A stretch of 33,126 nt of DNA from an uncultured Verrucomicrobiota bacterium. Lineage in GTDB: Bacteria > Verrucomicrobiota > Kiritimatiellia > Kiritimatiellales > Tichowtungiaceae. Positions 7,907-15,132 of the stretch are shown piece by piece. A program made the translations under genes and the position numbers. Within the stretch, counting starts at the first letter, position 1, and each line of letters opens with the position of its first letter. The notes beneath the pieces were generated by a model. It searched no databases, was not told where the DNA came from, and saw only the letters and a list, made by a program, of their open reading frames with translations. The DNA lies in assembly GCA_903831085.1 (NCBI GenBank), contig CAIKWE010000016.1, positions 1 to 33,126 of the forward strand, given 5' to 3'.

Positions 7907-8073
7907 ATTAACCTCCTTGCAAGATGTACTTAAAACTTTCGAAAAGTAATATTTTAAAACACAAACGAGCAAGACATTACCGTTTATTTCGCTGAAATTA
8001 ATAATTCGGGGCCGGTTGATTTCCACGGCGGGAAGTGATAGTTTCTCGCGCTCAATTTGAGGAGGGGTGTCAG

Positions 8074-8140
8074 CCACGTCGTCACTCGCGCTGCGCGCGG
8101 TGATAAGTGGTCCCTTGCCCCGCAAAGCGGGGCGACGGGA
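8074..8140. repeat. Two adjacent hairpins upstream of the GIY-YIG gene
   Basis: The first hairpin, 8074-8110, has outer arms CCAC/GTGG, then TCAC/GTGA around a GC-rich core. The second, 8111-8140, has TCCC/GGGA and a perfect GCCCCGC-AAA-GCGGGGC stem (8117-8123 with 8127-8133). They fill much of the 248-base gap between the divergent secretin and GIY-YIG genes. There is no T-run, so they are more like REP-type palindromes than terminators. Confidence 0.5.
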
Positions 8141-8154
8141 AGTGGTTAAAGAAA

Positions 8155-8400
8155 ATGGCGTGGACCGTTTACATCATTAAGAGTCCTGAAAAGGACATTT
8201 ATTACAAAGGGTGCACTGCGGATTTCGCGAAAAGGTTGCTGGAACATAATGCCGGCCGAGTCGCCAGCACCAGACATACGAGACCATGGGTTGAGCATTA
8301 TACAGAAAGATTTGAGACAAAAACAGATGCCCTCAAGAGAGAGCGTTATTTTAAAGCGAGATCAGGATATCGCTGGTTGAAACAGCACGGCATTATCTGA
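8155..8400 (+). CDS. Small GIY-YIG domain protein (UPF0213/YhbQ-like)
   Basis: An 81-residue single-domain protein. The ATG at 8155 starts directly at the domain (MAWTVYIIKS); the longer reading frame from 8107 would run through the hairpin and is unlikely. The GIY-YIG signature appears as VYIIKS (5-10) and YYKG (16-19), with Arg27 in FAKRLLEHN matching the usual catalytic helix, and a C-terminal KRERYFKARSG segment typical of this subgroup. Known relatives are stand-alone nuclease-like proteins of mostly unknown role; some act on structured or single-stranded DNA. The gene follows two hairpins and precedes tRNA-Ser. No strong SD is visible. Confidence 0.85.
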   Translation: MAWTVYIIKSPEKDIYYKGCTADFAKRLLEHNAGRVASTRHTRPWVEHYTERFETKTDALKRERYFKARSGYRWLKQHGII

Positions 8401-8426
8401 TATATCAGGCTCGAACATTTTAGTGC

Positions 8427-8514
8427 GGAGGAGTGGCTGAGTGGTTGAAGGCGCGCGACTCGAAATCGTGTGTACCGCAAGGTATCGGGGGTTCGAATCC
8501 CTCCTCCTCCGCCA
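8427..8514 (+). tRNA. tRNA-Ser (anticodon CGA)
   Basis: The acceptor arm GGAGGAG (8427-8433) pairs with CTCCTCC (8504-8510), followed by discriminator G and an encoded CCA. The anticodon loop CTCGAAA sits on a 5-bp stem (CGCGA/TCGTG) and gives anticodon CGA. A long variable arm (TACC-GCAA-GGTA) and a T-loop TTCGAAT complete a class II serine tRNA. It lies 26 bases after the GIY-YIG gene. Confidence 0.95.
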
Positions 8515-8673
8515 CCTATTTCTTTTTCGCCCGGAATAGGCTCCAAAGCCAAAAACGGAACCGCTGCCAAAACGTGGGTTTCGGAATGCGGGACTGCGCC
8601 TGCGGCGCTTTCATGTAATCTCTGTCGTAGATCCCCATCGAAGGTCGCCTGTATTTACTGAAGTTTCCCGGCA

Positions 8674-8713
8674 GCCATGCAGTGTGTTCGCTCCGCGAAC
8701 TCTACTGCATGGC
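8674..8713. repeat. Palindrome containing the 3' end of tRNA-Ser(GGA)
   Basis: GCCATGCAGT (8674-8683) and ACTGCATGGC (8704-8713) pair perfectly. Inside them GTTCGC (8686-8691) and GCGAAC (8695-8700) form a second stem around TCC. The right-hand arm includes the GCCA 3' end of the tRNA on the minus strand, so the tRNA tail is the base of the hairpin. No T-run follows on the minus strand. Confidence 0.65.
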
Positions 8714-8800
8714 GGAGGGGGGGGGATTCGAACCCCCGGTACCTTTTAAGGGTACACACGCTTTCCAAGCGTGCTCATTAAACCACTCTGACACCCCTCC
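8710..8800 (-). tRNA. tRNA-Ser (anticodon GGA)
   Basis: On the minus strand, acceptor GGAGGGG (8800-8794) pairs with CCCCTCC (8720-8714), followed by G and an encoded CCA (8712-8710). The anticodon stem CACGC/GCGTG holds loop TTGGAAA, anticodon GGA. A long variable arm (GTACCC-TTAAAA-GGTAC region) and a T-arm GGGGG-TTCGAAT-CCCCC are present. It starts 12 bases after the parA stop on the same strand and converges on tRNA-Ser(CGA). Confidence 0.94.
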
Positions 8801-8812
8801 GCGAAAAAGGTT

Positions 8813-9691
8813 CTACACGGTAGTGTCTTCGGGAGTGTCTGCCAAGCCATTTTCGAACGGTTCGGCGGACTCATCCGGCAGGGAATAAATGGATGAGGGA
8901 TCCGGCTTCGGGGCGCTGTCGGCGGTCTGCCGATTGATAAATTCCCTCGCCAGCAGACGATAGGCATTGGCGCCTTTGGATGCGGAATCGTACTCGGTGA
9001 TCGGCTTGCCGTGGCTGGGCGCTTCACTCAGGCGGATGTTGCGCGGAATGAAGGTTTTATACAGGCGATCACCGAAATGTTTTTGAACCTCGGCGGCCAC
9101 CTGCTGGGCCAGATTGGTGCGCACGTCATACATTGTCAGCACAATGCCTTCGATGGAAAGGCCGGGGTTGCCCGCCGCGCGCACCTGTTCAATCACACTG
9201 ACAATCACGCTCAAGCCTTCGAGCGCCAGATATTCCGCCTGAATCGGAATCACGATCGAGTCGGCGGTGTAGAGCGCGTTCATAAAAAGAATGCCGAGCG
9301 ACGGCGGGCAGTCGAGCAGGATCACGTCATACTCATCCTGCTCCACAATCGGGCGCAGGGCGTTTTTTAGACAGTGCAGATAATTATCCATGCGGGCGAT
9401 GGCTACTTCGCAACCGGCCAGATCCAGCTCCGACGGAATGATGTGCAGCCGCTTGGTCGCCGTCGGCTTAATCAGCGTGCGGACATCCGCCTCGCCGAGC
9501 AGCGCGGAATAAATGCTGGCACCTTCTTCTTTTTCCAGTCCGAGAGCGCTCGTTGCGTTAGCCTGGGGATCGAGATCGATCAGTAGAACATTTTTGCGGC
9601 GTTCGGCCAGTGCGGCGGCCAGATTGACGGCGGTTGTCGTTTTACCGACGCCGCCCTTTTGATTCGCGAGTGCAATAACTTTGGTGCTCAT
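8813..9691 (-). CDS. parA: ParA/Soj family chromosome-partitioning ATPase
   Basis: A 292-residue deviant-Walker ATPase of the ParA/MinD family. The Walker A motif is KGGVGKTT (12-19) at the N-terminus, with the signature lysine, followed by LLIDLDPQAN and LLDCPPSLG. These proteins move or segregate DNA or large cargo through ATP-dependent binding to the nucleoid. The ATG at 9691 is chosen because the family starts at this point; an ATG seven codons upstream (9712) overlaps rsmE. The C-terminus has about 35 extra Pro/Ser/Glu-rich residues beyond the usual fold. No parB gene lies next to it here, which is unusual for chromosomal parA. It follows rsmE by 7 bases and precedes tRNA-Ser. Confidence 0.9.
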   Translation of the reverse strand: MSTKVIALANQKGGVGKTTTAVNLAAALAERRKNVLLIDLDPQANATSALGLEKEEGASIYSALLGEADVRTLIKPTATKRLHIIPSELDLAGCEVAIARMDNYLHCLKNALRPIVEQDEYDVILLDCPPSLGILFMNALYTADSIVIPIQAEYLALEGLSVIVSVIEQVRAAGNPGLSIEGIVLTMYDVRTNLAQQVAAEVQKHFGDRLYKTFIPRNIRLSEAPSHGKPITEYDSASKGANAYRLLAREFINRQTADSAPKPDPSSIYSLPDESAEPFENGLADTPEDTTV

Positions 9692-9698
9692 GTGCGGG

Positions 9699-10442
9699 CT
9701 AGAATAGCTCATAAGCCAGTACGCTCAACCCGAAAATGGCGGCGGTTTCAGTTCGCAGGATCTGGTTTCCGAATGTAACGGGAATTGCGCCCGCCGCGAC
9801 AGCGGCGTTGACTTCCTCTGCGGCGAAATCGCCTTCCGGCCCGATCAGCAGGGCGGCAGTCTTGATCTTCAATTTATCCAAAGTTTGGAACGCTTTACGG
9901 AACGGTTTGGCGTTCGGGTGCAGTGAGCCGATAAAAGCCACATCGTATTTTCCAATGTTCGGAAGAATTTCTGTGCCCCAACGCAGTTGGTTTTCCAAAG
10001 GTTGGAATTCCGGCAGCCAGGCGGCACCGCATTGCTGGGCCGCATTGCGGATGATCGCTTCGCCACGTTCGGCCATCTTTTCGATTTTACCGGCGGGCAG
10101 GCTGGCGTTTTGCGTAATGACCGGCTGAATCCGGCGGACGCCCAGTTCGGTCGCCTTTTGCAGAATCAGTTCAAAGCGGTCGGGTTTGCAGACGGCTTGA
10201 ATGAGCGTAATTTCCACGGCGGGTGGCGGAACTGTTTCGCGCGTGATAATCCGAACGGTCACTTCTTTTTTGGTAACGGCTTCAACAATGCCTTCGGCGC
10301 GGGTTCCTACTCCGTCAAACAGCGTCAGCTCCTGACCGGCCTCGACACGCAGAACCCGCGCAAGGTGGTGCGACTCTTCGGGCGAAAGCGCGACGAGGTC
10401 AGCGCTCAGAGTTCCCGGCGGTGTGAAGGAGTTAATCCGCAT
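9699..10442 (-). CDS. rsmE: 16S rRNA (uracil(1498)-N3)-methyltransferase RsmE
   Basis: A SPOUT-family methyltransferase that methylates U1498 of 16S rRNA using SAM. The start at 10442 has GAGGT 7 bases upstream and gives the standard N-terminus (MRINSFTPP); the upstream in-frame start would read through an inverted repeat. An N-terminal PUA-like part contains ESHHLARVLR, and the C-terminal knot contains LLIGPEGDFAAEEV and ILRTETAA, both typical. Its 247 residues fit the family. It follows dnaJ, as in many bacteria with grpE-dnaJ-rsmE order. The gene carries three copies (one exact, two with one mismatch) of the 15-bp palindrome. Confidence 0.95.
   Translation of the reverse strand: MRINSFTPPGTLSADLVALSPEESHHLARVLRVEAGQELTLFDGVGTRAEGIVEAVTKKEVTVRIITRETVPPPAVEITLIQAVCKPDRFELILQKATELGVRRIQPVITQNASLPAGKIEKMAERGEAIIRNAAQQCGAAWLPEFQPLENQLRWGTEILPNIGKYDVAFIGSLHPNAKPFRKAFQTLDKLKIKTAALLIGPEGDFAAEEVNAAVAAGAIPVTFGNQILRTETAAIFGLSVLAYELF
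9876..9890. repeat. TTCCAA-N3-TTGGAA palindrome, one mismatch, in rsmE
   Basis: ATCCAAAGTTTGGAA. On the rsmE strand it reads F-Q-T-L-D. Another copy with one mismatch lies at 9950-9964. Confidence 0.6.
9950..9964. repeat. TTCCAA-N3-TTGGAA palindrome, one mismatch, in rsmE
   Basis: TTCCAATGTTCGGAA. On the rsmE strand it reads P-N-I-G-K, a different phase from the copies on either side. Confidence 0.6.
9993..10007. repeat. TTCCAA-N3-TTGGAA palindrome, exact copy in rsmE
   Basis: TTCCAAAGGTTGGAA. On the rsmE strand it reads F-Q-P-L-E. Confidence 0.8.
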
Positions 10443-10456
10443 CAGAGTGACCTCAT

Positions 10457-10520
10457 GGAAGATTGGAAGGGTGGAAGAGCAGTGTCCGGCATTTTCATTC
10501 TTCCACTCTTCCATCCTTCC
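10457..10520. repeat. Inverted repeat between dnaJ and rsmE
   Basis: Arms of 22 bases at 10457-10478 and 10499-10520 match at 19 positions around a 20-base centre. Each arm is made of GGAAG-type units (GGAAG, TGGAAG, GTGGAAGA), so it is partly a simple-repeat purine tract against its complement. It fills most of the 82-base gap between the dnaJ stop and rsmE start, and lies just before the rsmE SD. It could modulate expression between the two genes. Confidence 0.55.
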
Positions 10521-10524
10521 TGTC

Positions 10525-11718
10525 CTACTTCTCTTTTTCCAGAGCCCGTTTGTGTTCGTAGAATTTTTCAGCCGCCTTTTGCATCTTCTGCGCCAGCGGG
10601 AAATGTTTCTCGTTCAAAATCGCAACCGCCTCTTCCAGCTTTTTCTTTTCTTTGCTGCCAAGACCCTGCGGAATTTCAATCTGCACCACAACGTGCTGGT
10701 CGCCGGTGCCGTAGCGCGGACTGGTGATACCTTTGCCTTTCATCCGAAACACCTTACCGCTTTCCGTGCCAGCGGGAATTTTCAGAGCCGCGCTGCCGTG
10801 AATGGTCGGCACATGCACTTCGCCGCCAAGCATGGCGATATGGAAGGGTACCGGCACTTCACAAACGATATCGAGGTCGTTGCGCTTGAAAAACTCATGT
10901 TCACGGACGTGCAGCACAATGTAGAGATCGCCCGCCGGGCCACCGCGTAATCCGCCTTCGCCCTTGCCGGCGATGCGCAACCGCGAACCGGTTTCAACTC
11001 CGCCGGGAATTTTCACATCGATGGTGCGCTTGTTGCGAACCAGACCCTGACCGCGGCAGGTTGTACACGGCTTTTCAATCACTTGGCCGGCGCCGCGGCA
11101 GGTCGGACAGGTCTGGCGGAATTGAATAAAGCCGCCGCCGCTGACCACTTGCCCCTGGCCGCGACAGGTCGAGCAGGTCTTGCGTCCGGAGCCCGGTTCC
11201 GCGCCGCCGCCTTTGCAGCGTTCGCAGGTTTCGTTGACGTTGATACGAATTTCACGCGACGAGCCGAGCACCGCTTCTTCGAAATCAATCTCGAGGTCGA
11301 AGCGCAGATCAGCACCCTCCTGCGGGGCGTTTGGATTTTGTGCACGTCCGCCGCCGCCGAAAAAGTTTTCAAAAATGCTGCCGCCGCCGCCCGAGGCACC
11401 CATGAAAGTGCGCAAGGCTTCTTCGAGGTCGATGTCGCCGCCACCGAATCCTCCGTAGCTTCCACCGCCACCACCGCCGCGTCCCGCGCCGAAGGCGGCG
11501 TGACCGAACTGGTCGTATTGCTGGCGTTTCGAGGTGTCGCTGAGTACCTCGTAGGCTTCGGAAACCTCTTTAAATTTTTCCTCGGAGGCTTTATCGCCGG
11601 GGTTTTTGTCGGGGTGATACTGAATGGCCATCTTGCGGTAGGCCTTCTTGATCTCCTCGGCGGACGCGTCTTTGGCGATGCCCAGCACTTCGTAATAATC
11701 TCTCTTTTGACCGGGCAT
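10525..11718 (-). CDS. dnaJ: Chaperone protein DnaJ
   Basis: Hsp40 co-chaperone that delivers unfolded proteins to DnaK and stimulates its ATPase. All type I domains are present: J domain with HPD (35-37), Gly/Phe-rich linker (about 72-125), four CxxCxGxG zinc motifs (Cys165/168, 182/185, 204/207, 218/221), and the C-terminal substrate domains. Its 397 residues are slightly longer than E. coli DnaJ. The ATG overlaps the grpE stop by one base (TAATG), so translation is probably coupled. dnaK is not in this operon within the window, unlike the common grpE-dnaK-dnaJ order. Confidence 0.97.
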   Translation of the reverse strand: MPGQKRDYYEVLGIAKDASAEEIKKAYRKMAIQYHPDKNPGDKASEEKFKEVSEAYEVLSDTSKRQQYDQFGHAAFGAGRGGGGGGSYGGFGGGDIDLEEALRTFMGASGGGGSIFENFFGGGGRAQNPNAPQEGADLRFDLEIDFEEAVLGSSREIRINVNETCERCKGGGAEPGSGRKTCSTCRGQGQVVSGGGFIQFRQTCPTCRGAGQVIEKPCTTCRGQGLVRNKRTIDVKIPGGVETGSRLRIAGKGEGGLRGGPAGDLYIVLHVREHEFFKRNDLDIVCEVPVPFHIAMLGGEVHVPTIHGSAALKIPAGTESGKVFRMKGKGITSPRYGTGDQHVVVQIEIPQGLGSKEKKKLEEAVAILNEKHFPLAQKMQKAAEKFYEHKRALEKEK

Positions 11719-12254
11719 TATTCAGATTCCTTTTGTTCGGCCTGTTCCGCAGGACCGCTGGAGATGATGACCTGCGCGGCGCGCAGCAGTTTGTCGCCGA
11801 GCATGTAACCGCGACGGACCTGTTCAAGGACGGTTTCGGCCGGCTTGTCCGACGGCATGTGCAGGATGGCTTCGTGGCGATGCGGATCAAAGGGCTCGCC
11901 GACAGCATCAATGGCGGTGACATTGAATTTTTTCAATACGTCCAGCAACTGGTTGTAAACCATCCGGAAGCCTTCGGTGACAGAACAGTCGGTCTGGTGC
12001 GCTTCCGCGCTTTTGAAACCCATTTCGAAATGGTCGATGATCGGCAGCATTTCGAGGAACAGCGACTCGTTGGCGAAAAGAAACAGCTCGCTACGTTCGC
12101 GCTGTGTGCGCTTGCGGAAGTTATCGAAATCCGCCTGCAGGCGGAGCAACTGGTTTTTCAGCGGCTCCTCGGCCTCAACCTCCGGTGTCACGGCCTGTTC
12201 GATTGCGGCGTCCGGTTGTTTCGGGGCATCGTTTTTTTTATGTTTTTTGCTCAT
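11718..12254 (-). CDS. grpE: Nucleotide exchange factor GrpE
   Basis: Nucleotide exchange factor for DnaK. The ATG at 12254 has AAGGA upstream; the longer in-frame start is a TTG with no SD. The 178 residues contain an acidic/charged N-terminus, the long dimerisation helix ([22 protein letters not shown]), and the C-terminal beta domain with [15 protein letters not shown] and [17 protein letters not shown], all diagnostic. It starts an operon with dnaJ, rsmE and parA. Its leader contains degenerate copies of the 15-bp palindrome; no CIRCE element is visible there. Confidence 0.96.
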   Translation of the reverse strand: MSKKHKKNDAPKQPDAAIEQAVTPEVEAEEPLKNQLLRLQADFDNFRKRTQRERSELFLFANESLFLEMLPIIDHFEMGFKSAEAHQTDCSVTEGFRMVYNQLLDVLKKFNVTAIDAVGEPFDPHRHEAILHMPSDKPAETVLEQVRRGYMLGDKLLRAAQVIISSGPAEQAEQKESE

Positions 12255-12269
12255 TTTTAAAATTCCTTT

Positions 12270-12336
12270 TTTCAAGGGTTGGAACTTTTTATCCGGTTTT
12301 CCAAAAGTTTAAAAAAACCAGTTCCAAGGGCTGGAA
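12270..12336. repeat. Cluster of palindrome-like elements in the grpE leader
   Basis: Three copies of the TTCCAA-N3-TTGGAA motif lie within 67 bases: TTTCAAGGGTTGGAA (12270-12284, one mismatch), TTCCAAAAGTTTAAA (12299-12313, two or more), and TTCCAAGGGCTGGAA (12322-12336, one). The nearest is 15 bases upstream of the grpE start. They could act in regulation or be parts of a repeat insertion. Confidence 0.55.
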
Positions 12337-12385
12337 AAACTACGAATTCGGCGGGGTTTAGTCAATGCCGGAGGGCGGGGCGAAC

Positions 12386-13849
12386 CTAATGGATTTCGAG
12401 GGCGAGCAGAGTGATATCATCATATTGCTGCTGCGCGCCGACATGCCGGGCGAGCCGGTTGCGAATGGCTTGAATCAGAGCGTCCACGCCGCCGGCTGAT
12501 TCTGTCTCAATGGTTTTGAGGAGGTTGCCGGCACCCCATTCCTGATTCTTCTCGTTGAGCGCTTCCGTGATGCCATCGGTGTAAACGATGACCACGTCGC
12601 CGGGGGCGAGCTGAACGGAGACGTCTTTGATGGCACTGTCGAAAATCTCCGCATCGGCCAGGCCGATGGCAATGCCGGCTGAATCGAGCGCTTCGGGTTC
12701 GCCGCCGCCGGCGCGTTTGAGGAGCGGGCGCTCGTGGCCGGCGCGGGCGAAGCGAAGTTCGCGGGTGCGGGTGTTGTACACCATGTAGAGCATGGTGATG
12801 AACATGTCTTCGGCAAGATTGATGCTCAGGACGCGGTTAAGCTCAGCGAGTATGCGGGCCGGGCTCTGTTCCTGCGGAGCGCGGGCGCGCAGAACGCCTT
12901 GGCAGACGGCCATCATCATGGCACCGCCGATGCCTTTGCCGGAGACGTCGGCGATGGCGATGCCCAGATGCTCGCTGTCGATCTGAATAACGTCGTAGTA
13001 GTCGCCGCCAATGTTTAAGGCGGGCAGGTTATACGCGGCGAGCCGGGCGCCTGCCAGTTGCGGCAGATGCTGCGGGAGCAGGGACATCTGGATCTGCTGG
13101 GCGGCCTGCATGTCGCGGTCGAGTTGCCGTTTCTGTTCGAGCGCCGCCTTGAGTCCGGTGTAGTGGACGGGAACGGAAGCCTGATCAGCCATGGCCTGAA
13201 GCAGGTTGAGGTCGCTAGGAGTGAAGGGCAGCCCGTCCGTCCGGTTGGCGAGCGCGATGACGCCAAGCACCTCGTTACCAAAACGCATGGGAACAATCAG
13301 CAGAGAGCGTATTTTGAGGAAGTCGTTGGTGTAAACCGGCACGCGCGCGTCCATTTCCGCGTCTTCAATAATGATACCGGTACCAACGACGGCGACGGAA
13401 CCGATGAGACCTTCGCCGACGGCGATAGGGCGGATTTTTACCAGAGTCTCAAGGTGTTGCGATTTGGCGAGAATCTGTTCGGTGTGTACCTGGTCGGAGT
13501 CATAGAGTGGAGGAAAGATGCCGGAGACAGCACGGGCGAAAAGCTGTGTGCGGTCGGCGCTGTAAAGATAAACGGCGCCTGACGCGGCTTTGCCGGTTTT
13601 AGTGGCGAAGAAAAGAATACGCTTGAAGAGCGAATCGGCCTTGATTTCCTCGGCGTCGGCGAACACCTCGCCGATGTTGTGAACAAAATCAAAAATGACT
13701 TCGCGTTCCTGCCGGAGCGATATGTTCTTAAGGCGCAGAACTCGGCTGTTTCTCAAGAGGCGGAAAATAAGAAATATAACGAGCACCTCGAGAGAGATGA
13801 TCAGATTTTCATCAATCCACCTTAGCAGAGTTAGTACAGATATAACCAT
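12386..13849 (-). CDS. GAF-domain PP2C (SpoIIE/RsbU-type) phosphatase
   Basis: A 487-residue membrane-anchored serine phosphatase. A single hydrophobic segment (about 14-32, LIISLEVLVIFLIFRLL) is followed by a GAF sensory domain (about 60-225) and a SpoIIE-type PP2C domain (about 265-487). Metal-binding acidic residues are seen in GGDYYD (Asp283/286), ADVSGKG (Asp301), YTDGITEA and the terminal YDDITLL. This family dephosphorylates STAS anti-sigma-antagonist proteins in partner-switching cascades. The gene for a STAS protein ends 7 bases upstream, on the same strand, making it the likely substrate (inference). The GAF ligand is unknown. Confidence 0.92.
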   Translation of the reverse strand: MVISVLTLLRWIDENLIISLEVLVIFLIFRLLRNSRVLRLKNISLRQEREVIFDFVHNIGEVFADAEEIKADSLFKRILFFATKTGKAASGAVYLYSADRTQLFARAVSGIFPPLYDSDQVHTEQILAKSQHLETLVKIRPIAVGEGLIGSVAVVGTGIIIEDAEMDARVPVYTNDFLKIRSLLIVPMRFGNEVLGVIALANRTDGLPFTPSDLNLLQAMADQASVPVHYTGLKAALEQKRQLDRDMQAAQQIQMSLLPQHLPQLAGARLAAYNLPALNIGGDYYDVIQIDSEHLGIAIADVSGKGIGGAMMMAVCQGVLRARAPQEQSPARILAELNRVLSINLAEDMFITMLYMVYNTRTRELRFARAGHERPLLKRAGGGEPEALDSAGIAIGLADAEIFDSAIKDVSVQLAPGDVVIVYTDGITEALNEKNQEWGAGNLLKTIETESAGGVDALIQAIRNRLARHVGAQQQYDDITLLALEIH

Positions 13850-13856
13850 AAAAAGC

Positions 13857-14375
13857 TCAGGTCAGCCGGTCGACATCCGCTTTGAGGTATTCAATAACAC
13901 GTTTGAAGCGGGGGCGGTTTTCTTCGCTGAGTTCCACGAGGGTTTCGTGGGCCTGCAGGGCGGTTTCGGCCAGATCTTTTTTGGTGACGGATGCTGCGGG
14001 GATCGACTGAGTGATCCGACCCGGCAACTCGTGGCCGTGACTGTGGCTGTAATGGGCAATGACTTGATCCACGCCGAGGGTCGCCAGCAGCTCAGTATTC
14101 TTGTCGGACAGATTGATCAGTTCCAGGACTTGCCCGTTTTGTTTTAATCGTCCGGAGAGTCCGGCCAGCACGCCCATGAAGGTACTGTCCATACCGATGC
14201 ATTCCGACAGATCGAGCACAACCGCCGAGACAGGCTGTTTCGAAGTGATTTCCGCAATAAACTGTTTCAGGGTGGCGCTGATCTTGAACGATCCGCGCCC
14301 GGTCACACGGATGAAAACTTTGTCACCGGCAATAGCGGCCTGTAAATCGTCGGGGTGTTGTTCCATTCCAAGCAT
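13857..14375 (-). CDS. STAS-domain anti-sigma factor antagonist
   Basis: A 172-residue protein with an N-terminal STAS domain (about 10-110). The loop VVLDLSECIGMDSTFMGVL places a Ser64 where RsbV/SpoIIAA-type proteins carry the phosphorylated serine. The last 60 residues form an extra, charged helical tail not found in minimal STAS proteins. An AAGGA-like SD lies about 11 bases before the ATG. It is first in an operon with the PP2C phosphatase. No RsbW-type kinase or sigma factor is within the window, so the rest of the switch must be elsewhere. Its target (transcription or other) cannot be told. Confidence 0.9.
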   Translation of the reverse strand: MLGMEQHPDDLQAAIAGDKVFIRVTGRGSFKISATLKQFIAEITSKQPVSAVVLDLSECIGMDSTFMGVLAGLSGRLKQNGQVLELINLSDKNTELLATLGVDQVIAHYSHSHGHELPGRITQSIPAASVTKKDLAETALQAHETLVELSEENRPRFKRVIEYLKADVDRLT

Positions 14376-14407
14376 AGATCAGAATTTCCTTATTTCGAGA
14401 CGGCCAA

Positions 14408-14436
14408 AGTCTAGTCGGCGCCATAAAGCAGTGCAA
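14408..14436 (-). promoter_or_regulatory. Weak candidate promoter for the STAS/PP2C operon
   Basis: On the minus strand, TTGCAC (14436-14431) and TAGACT (14413-14408) are 17 bases apart, 33 bases before the ATG. Matches are 3 of 6 and 4 of 6, so support is low. Confidence 0.25.
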
Positions 14437-14454
14437 ATGATAAGATACAAAACC

Positions 14455-15132
14455 TTATCCGGCCGAATCAACGATTACCACACATTCGCCTTTAACGGCG
14501 CGGGTGCCGAATTTCGCGCGGATTTCCGCCGCCGTGCCGCTCAGCAGCTCTTCAAACTTTTTCGTCAGCTCGCGGGCGGCGAAAATTTTCCGATCCGCGC
14601 CCATGACGGCCTCGATTTCCTCCAGCAGTTTGAGCAGCCGGTAGGGGGATTCATAAAAAATCACCGGAACGGGCAGGGCGGCGCATCGCTCGAGAATTTT
14701 ATGCCGCGCGCCGCTCTTGCGGGGCAGGAAGCCGGCGAACAGAAAACCGTGTCCGCCGAACCCGCTCAGCGCCAGCGCGGTCGTCACCGCCGTCGGGCCC
14801 GGCGCGGAGGTAATCAAAACGCCTGCCGTGCGGCAGGCTTCCACGACGCGTGCGCCGGGGTCGGAAATGCAGGGCATGCCGGAATCCGTCACCATGGCGA
14901 CAGCCTCGCCGTTGCGGATGCGGGCGATAATTTCATCGCACCGCTGAGCCTCATTGAATTTGTGACAGCTGATGCAGTGCGTTTTAATCTCAAAACGGTT
15001 CAGCAGATTGCGCGTTGTGCGCGTGTCCTCGGCGATGATCAGCGAGGCGGCCTTGAGCGTTTCAATTCCTCGTGCGGTCATGTCGCCGAGGTTGCCGATC
15101 GGCGTTCCGACAAGATAAAGGCCCGCTTCCAT
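14455..15132 (-). CDS. rsmI: 16S rRNA (cytidine(1402)-2'-O)-methyltransferase RsmI
   Basis: A 225-residue SAM-dependent enzyme of the tetrapyrrole-methylase fold. Motifs at the N-terminus (LYLVGTPIGNLGDMTARGIE) and AEDTRTTRNLL, then GMPCISDPG and APGPTAVTTALALSG, are diagnostic for RsmI. It modifies C1402 in the decoding centre of 16S rRNA. Length is short relative to many RsmI proteins (about 280) because the C-terminal domain is reduced; the catalytic part is complete. The ATG overlaps the maf stop (TGATG), so translation is coupled. Confidence 0.94.
   Translation of the reverse strand: MEAGLYLVGTPIGNLGDMTARGIETLKAASLIIAEDTRTTRNLLNRFEIKTHCISCHKFNEAQRCDEIIARIRNGEAVAMVTDSGMPCISDPGARVVEACRTAGVLITSAPGPTAVTTALALSGFGGHGFLFAGFLPRKSGARHKILERCAALPVPVIFYESPYRLLKLLEEIEAVMGADRKIFAARELTKKFEELLSGTAAEIRAKFGTRAVKGECVVIVDSAG

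Noticed and set aside
8107-8154. Longer N-terminus for the GIY-YIG protein
   Set aside because: It would be coded through the hairpin, whereas the domain begins at the ATG at 8155.
9689-9712. Alternative parA start overlapping rsmE
   Set aside because: The family start is at 9691; the upstream ATG adds seven residues without homology.
8813-9712. The palindrome as a parS site for ParA
   Set aside because: parS sites cluster near the origin and have a different sequence (TGTTTCACGTGAAACA-type). The element here is spread over the whole window and in coding DNA.
12734-13018. Open frame opposite the PP2C phosphatase gene
   Set aside because: It is antisense to a well-supported protein and has no start signal or family match.
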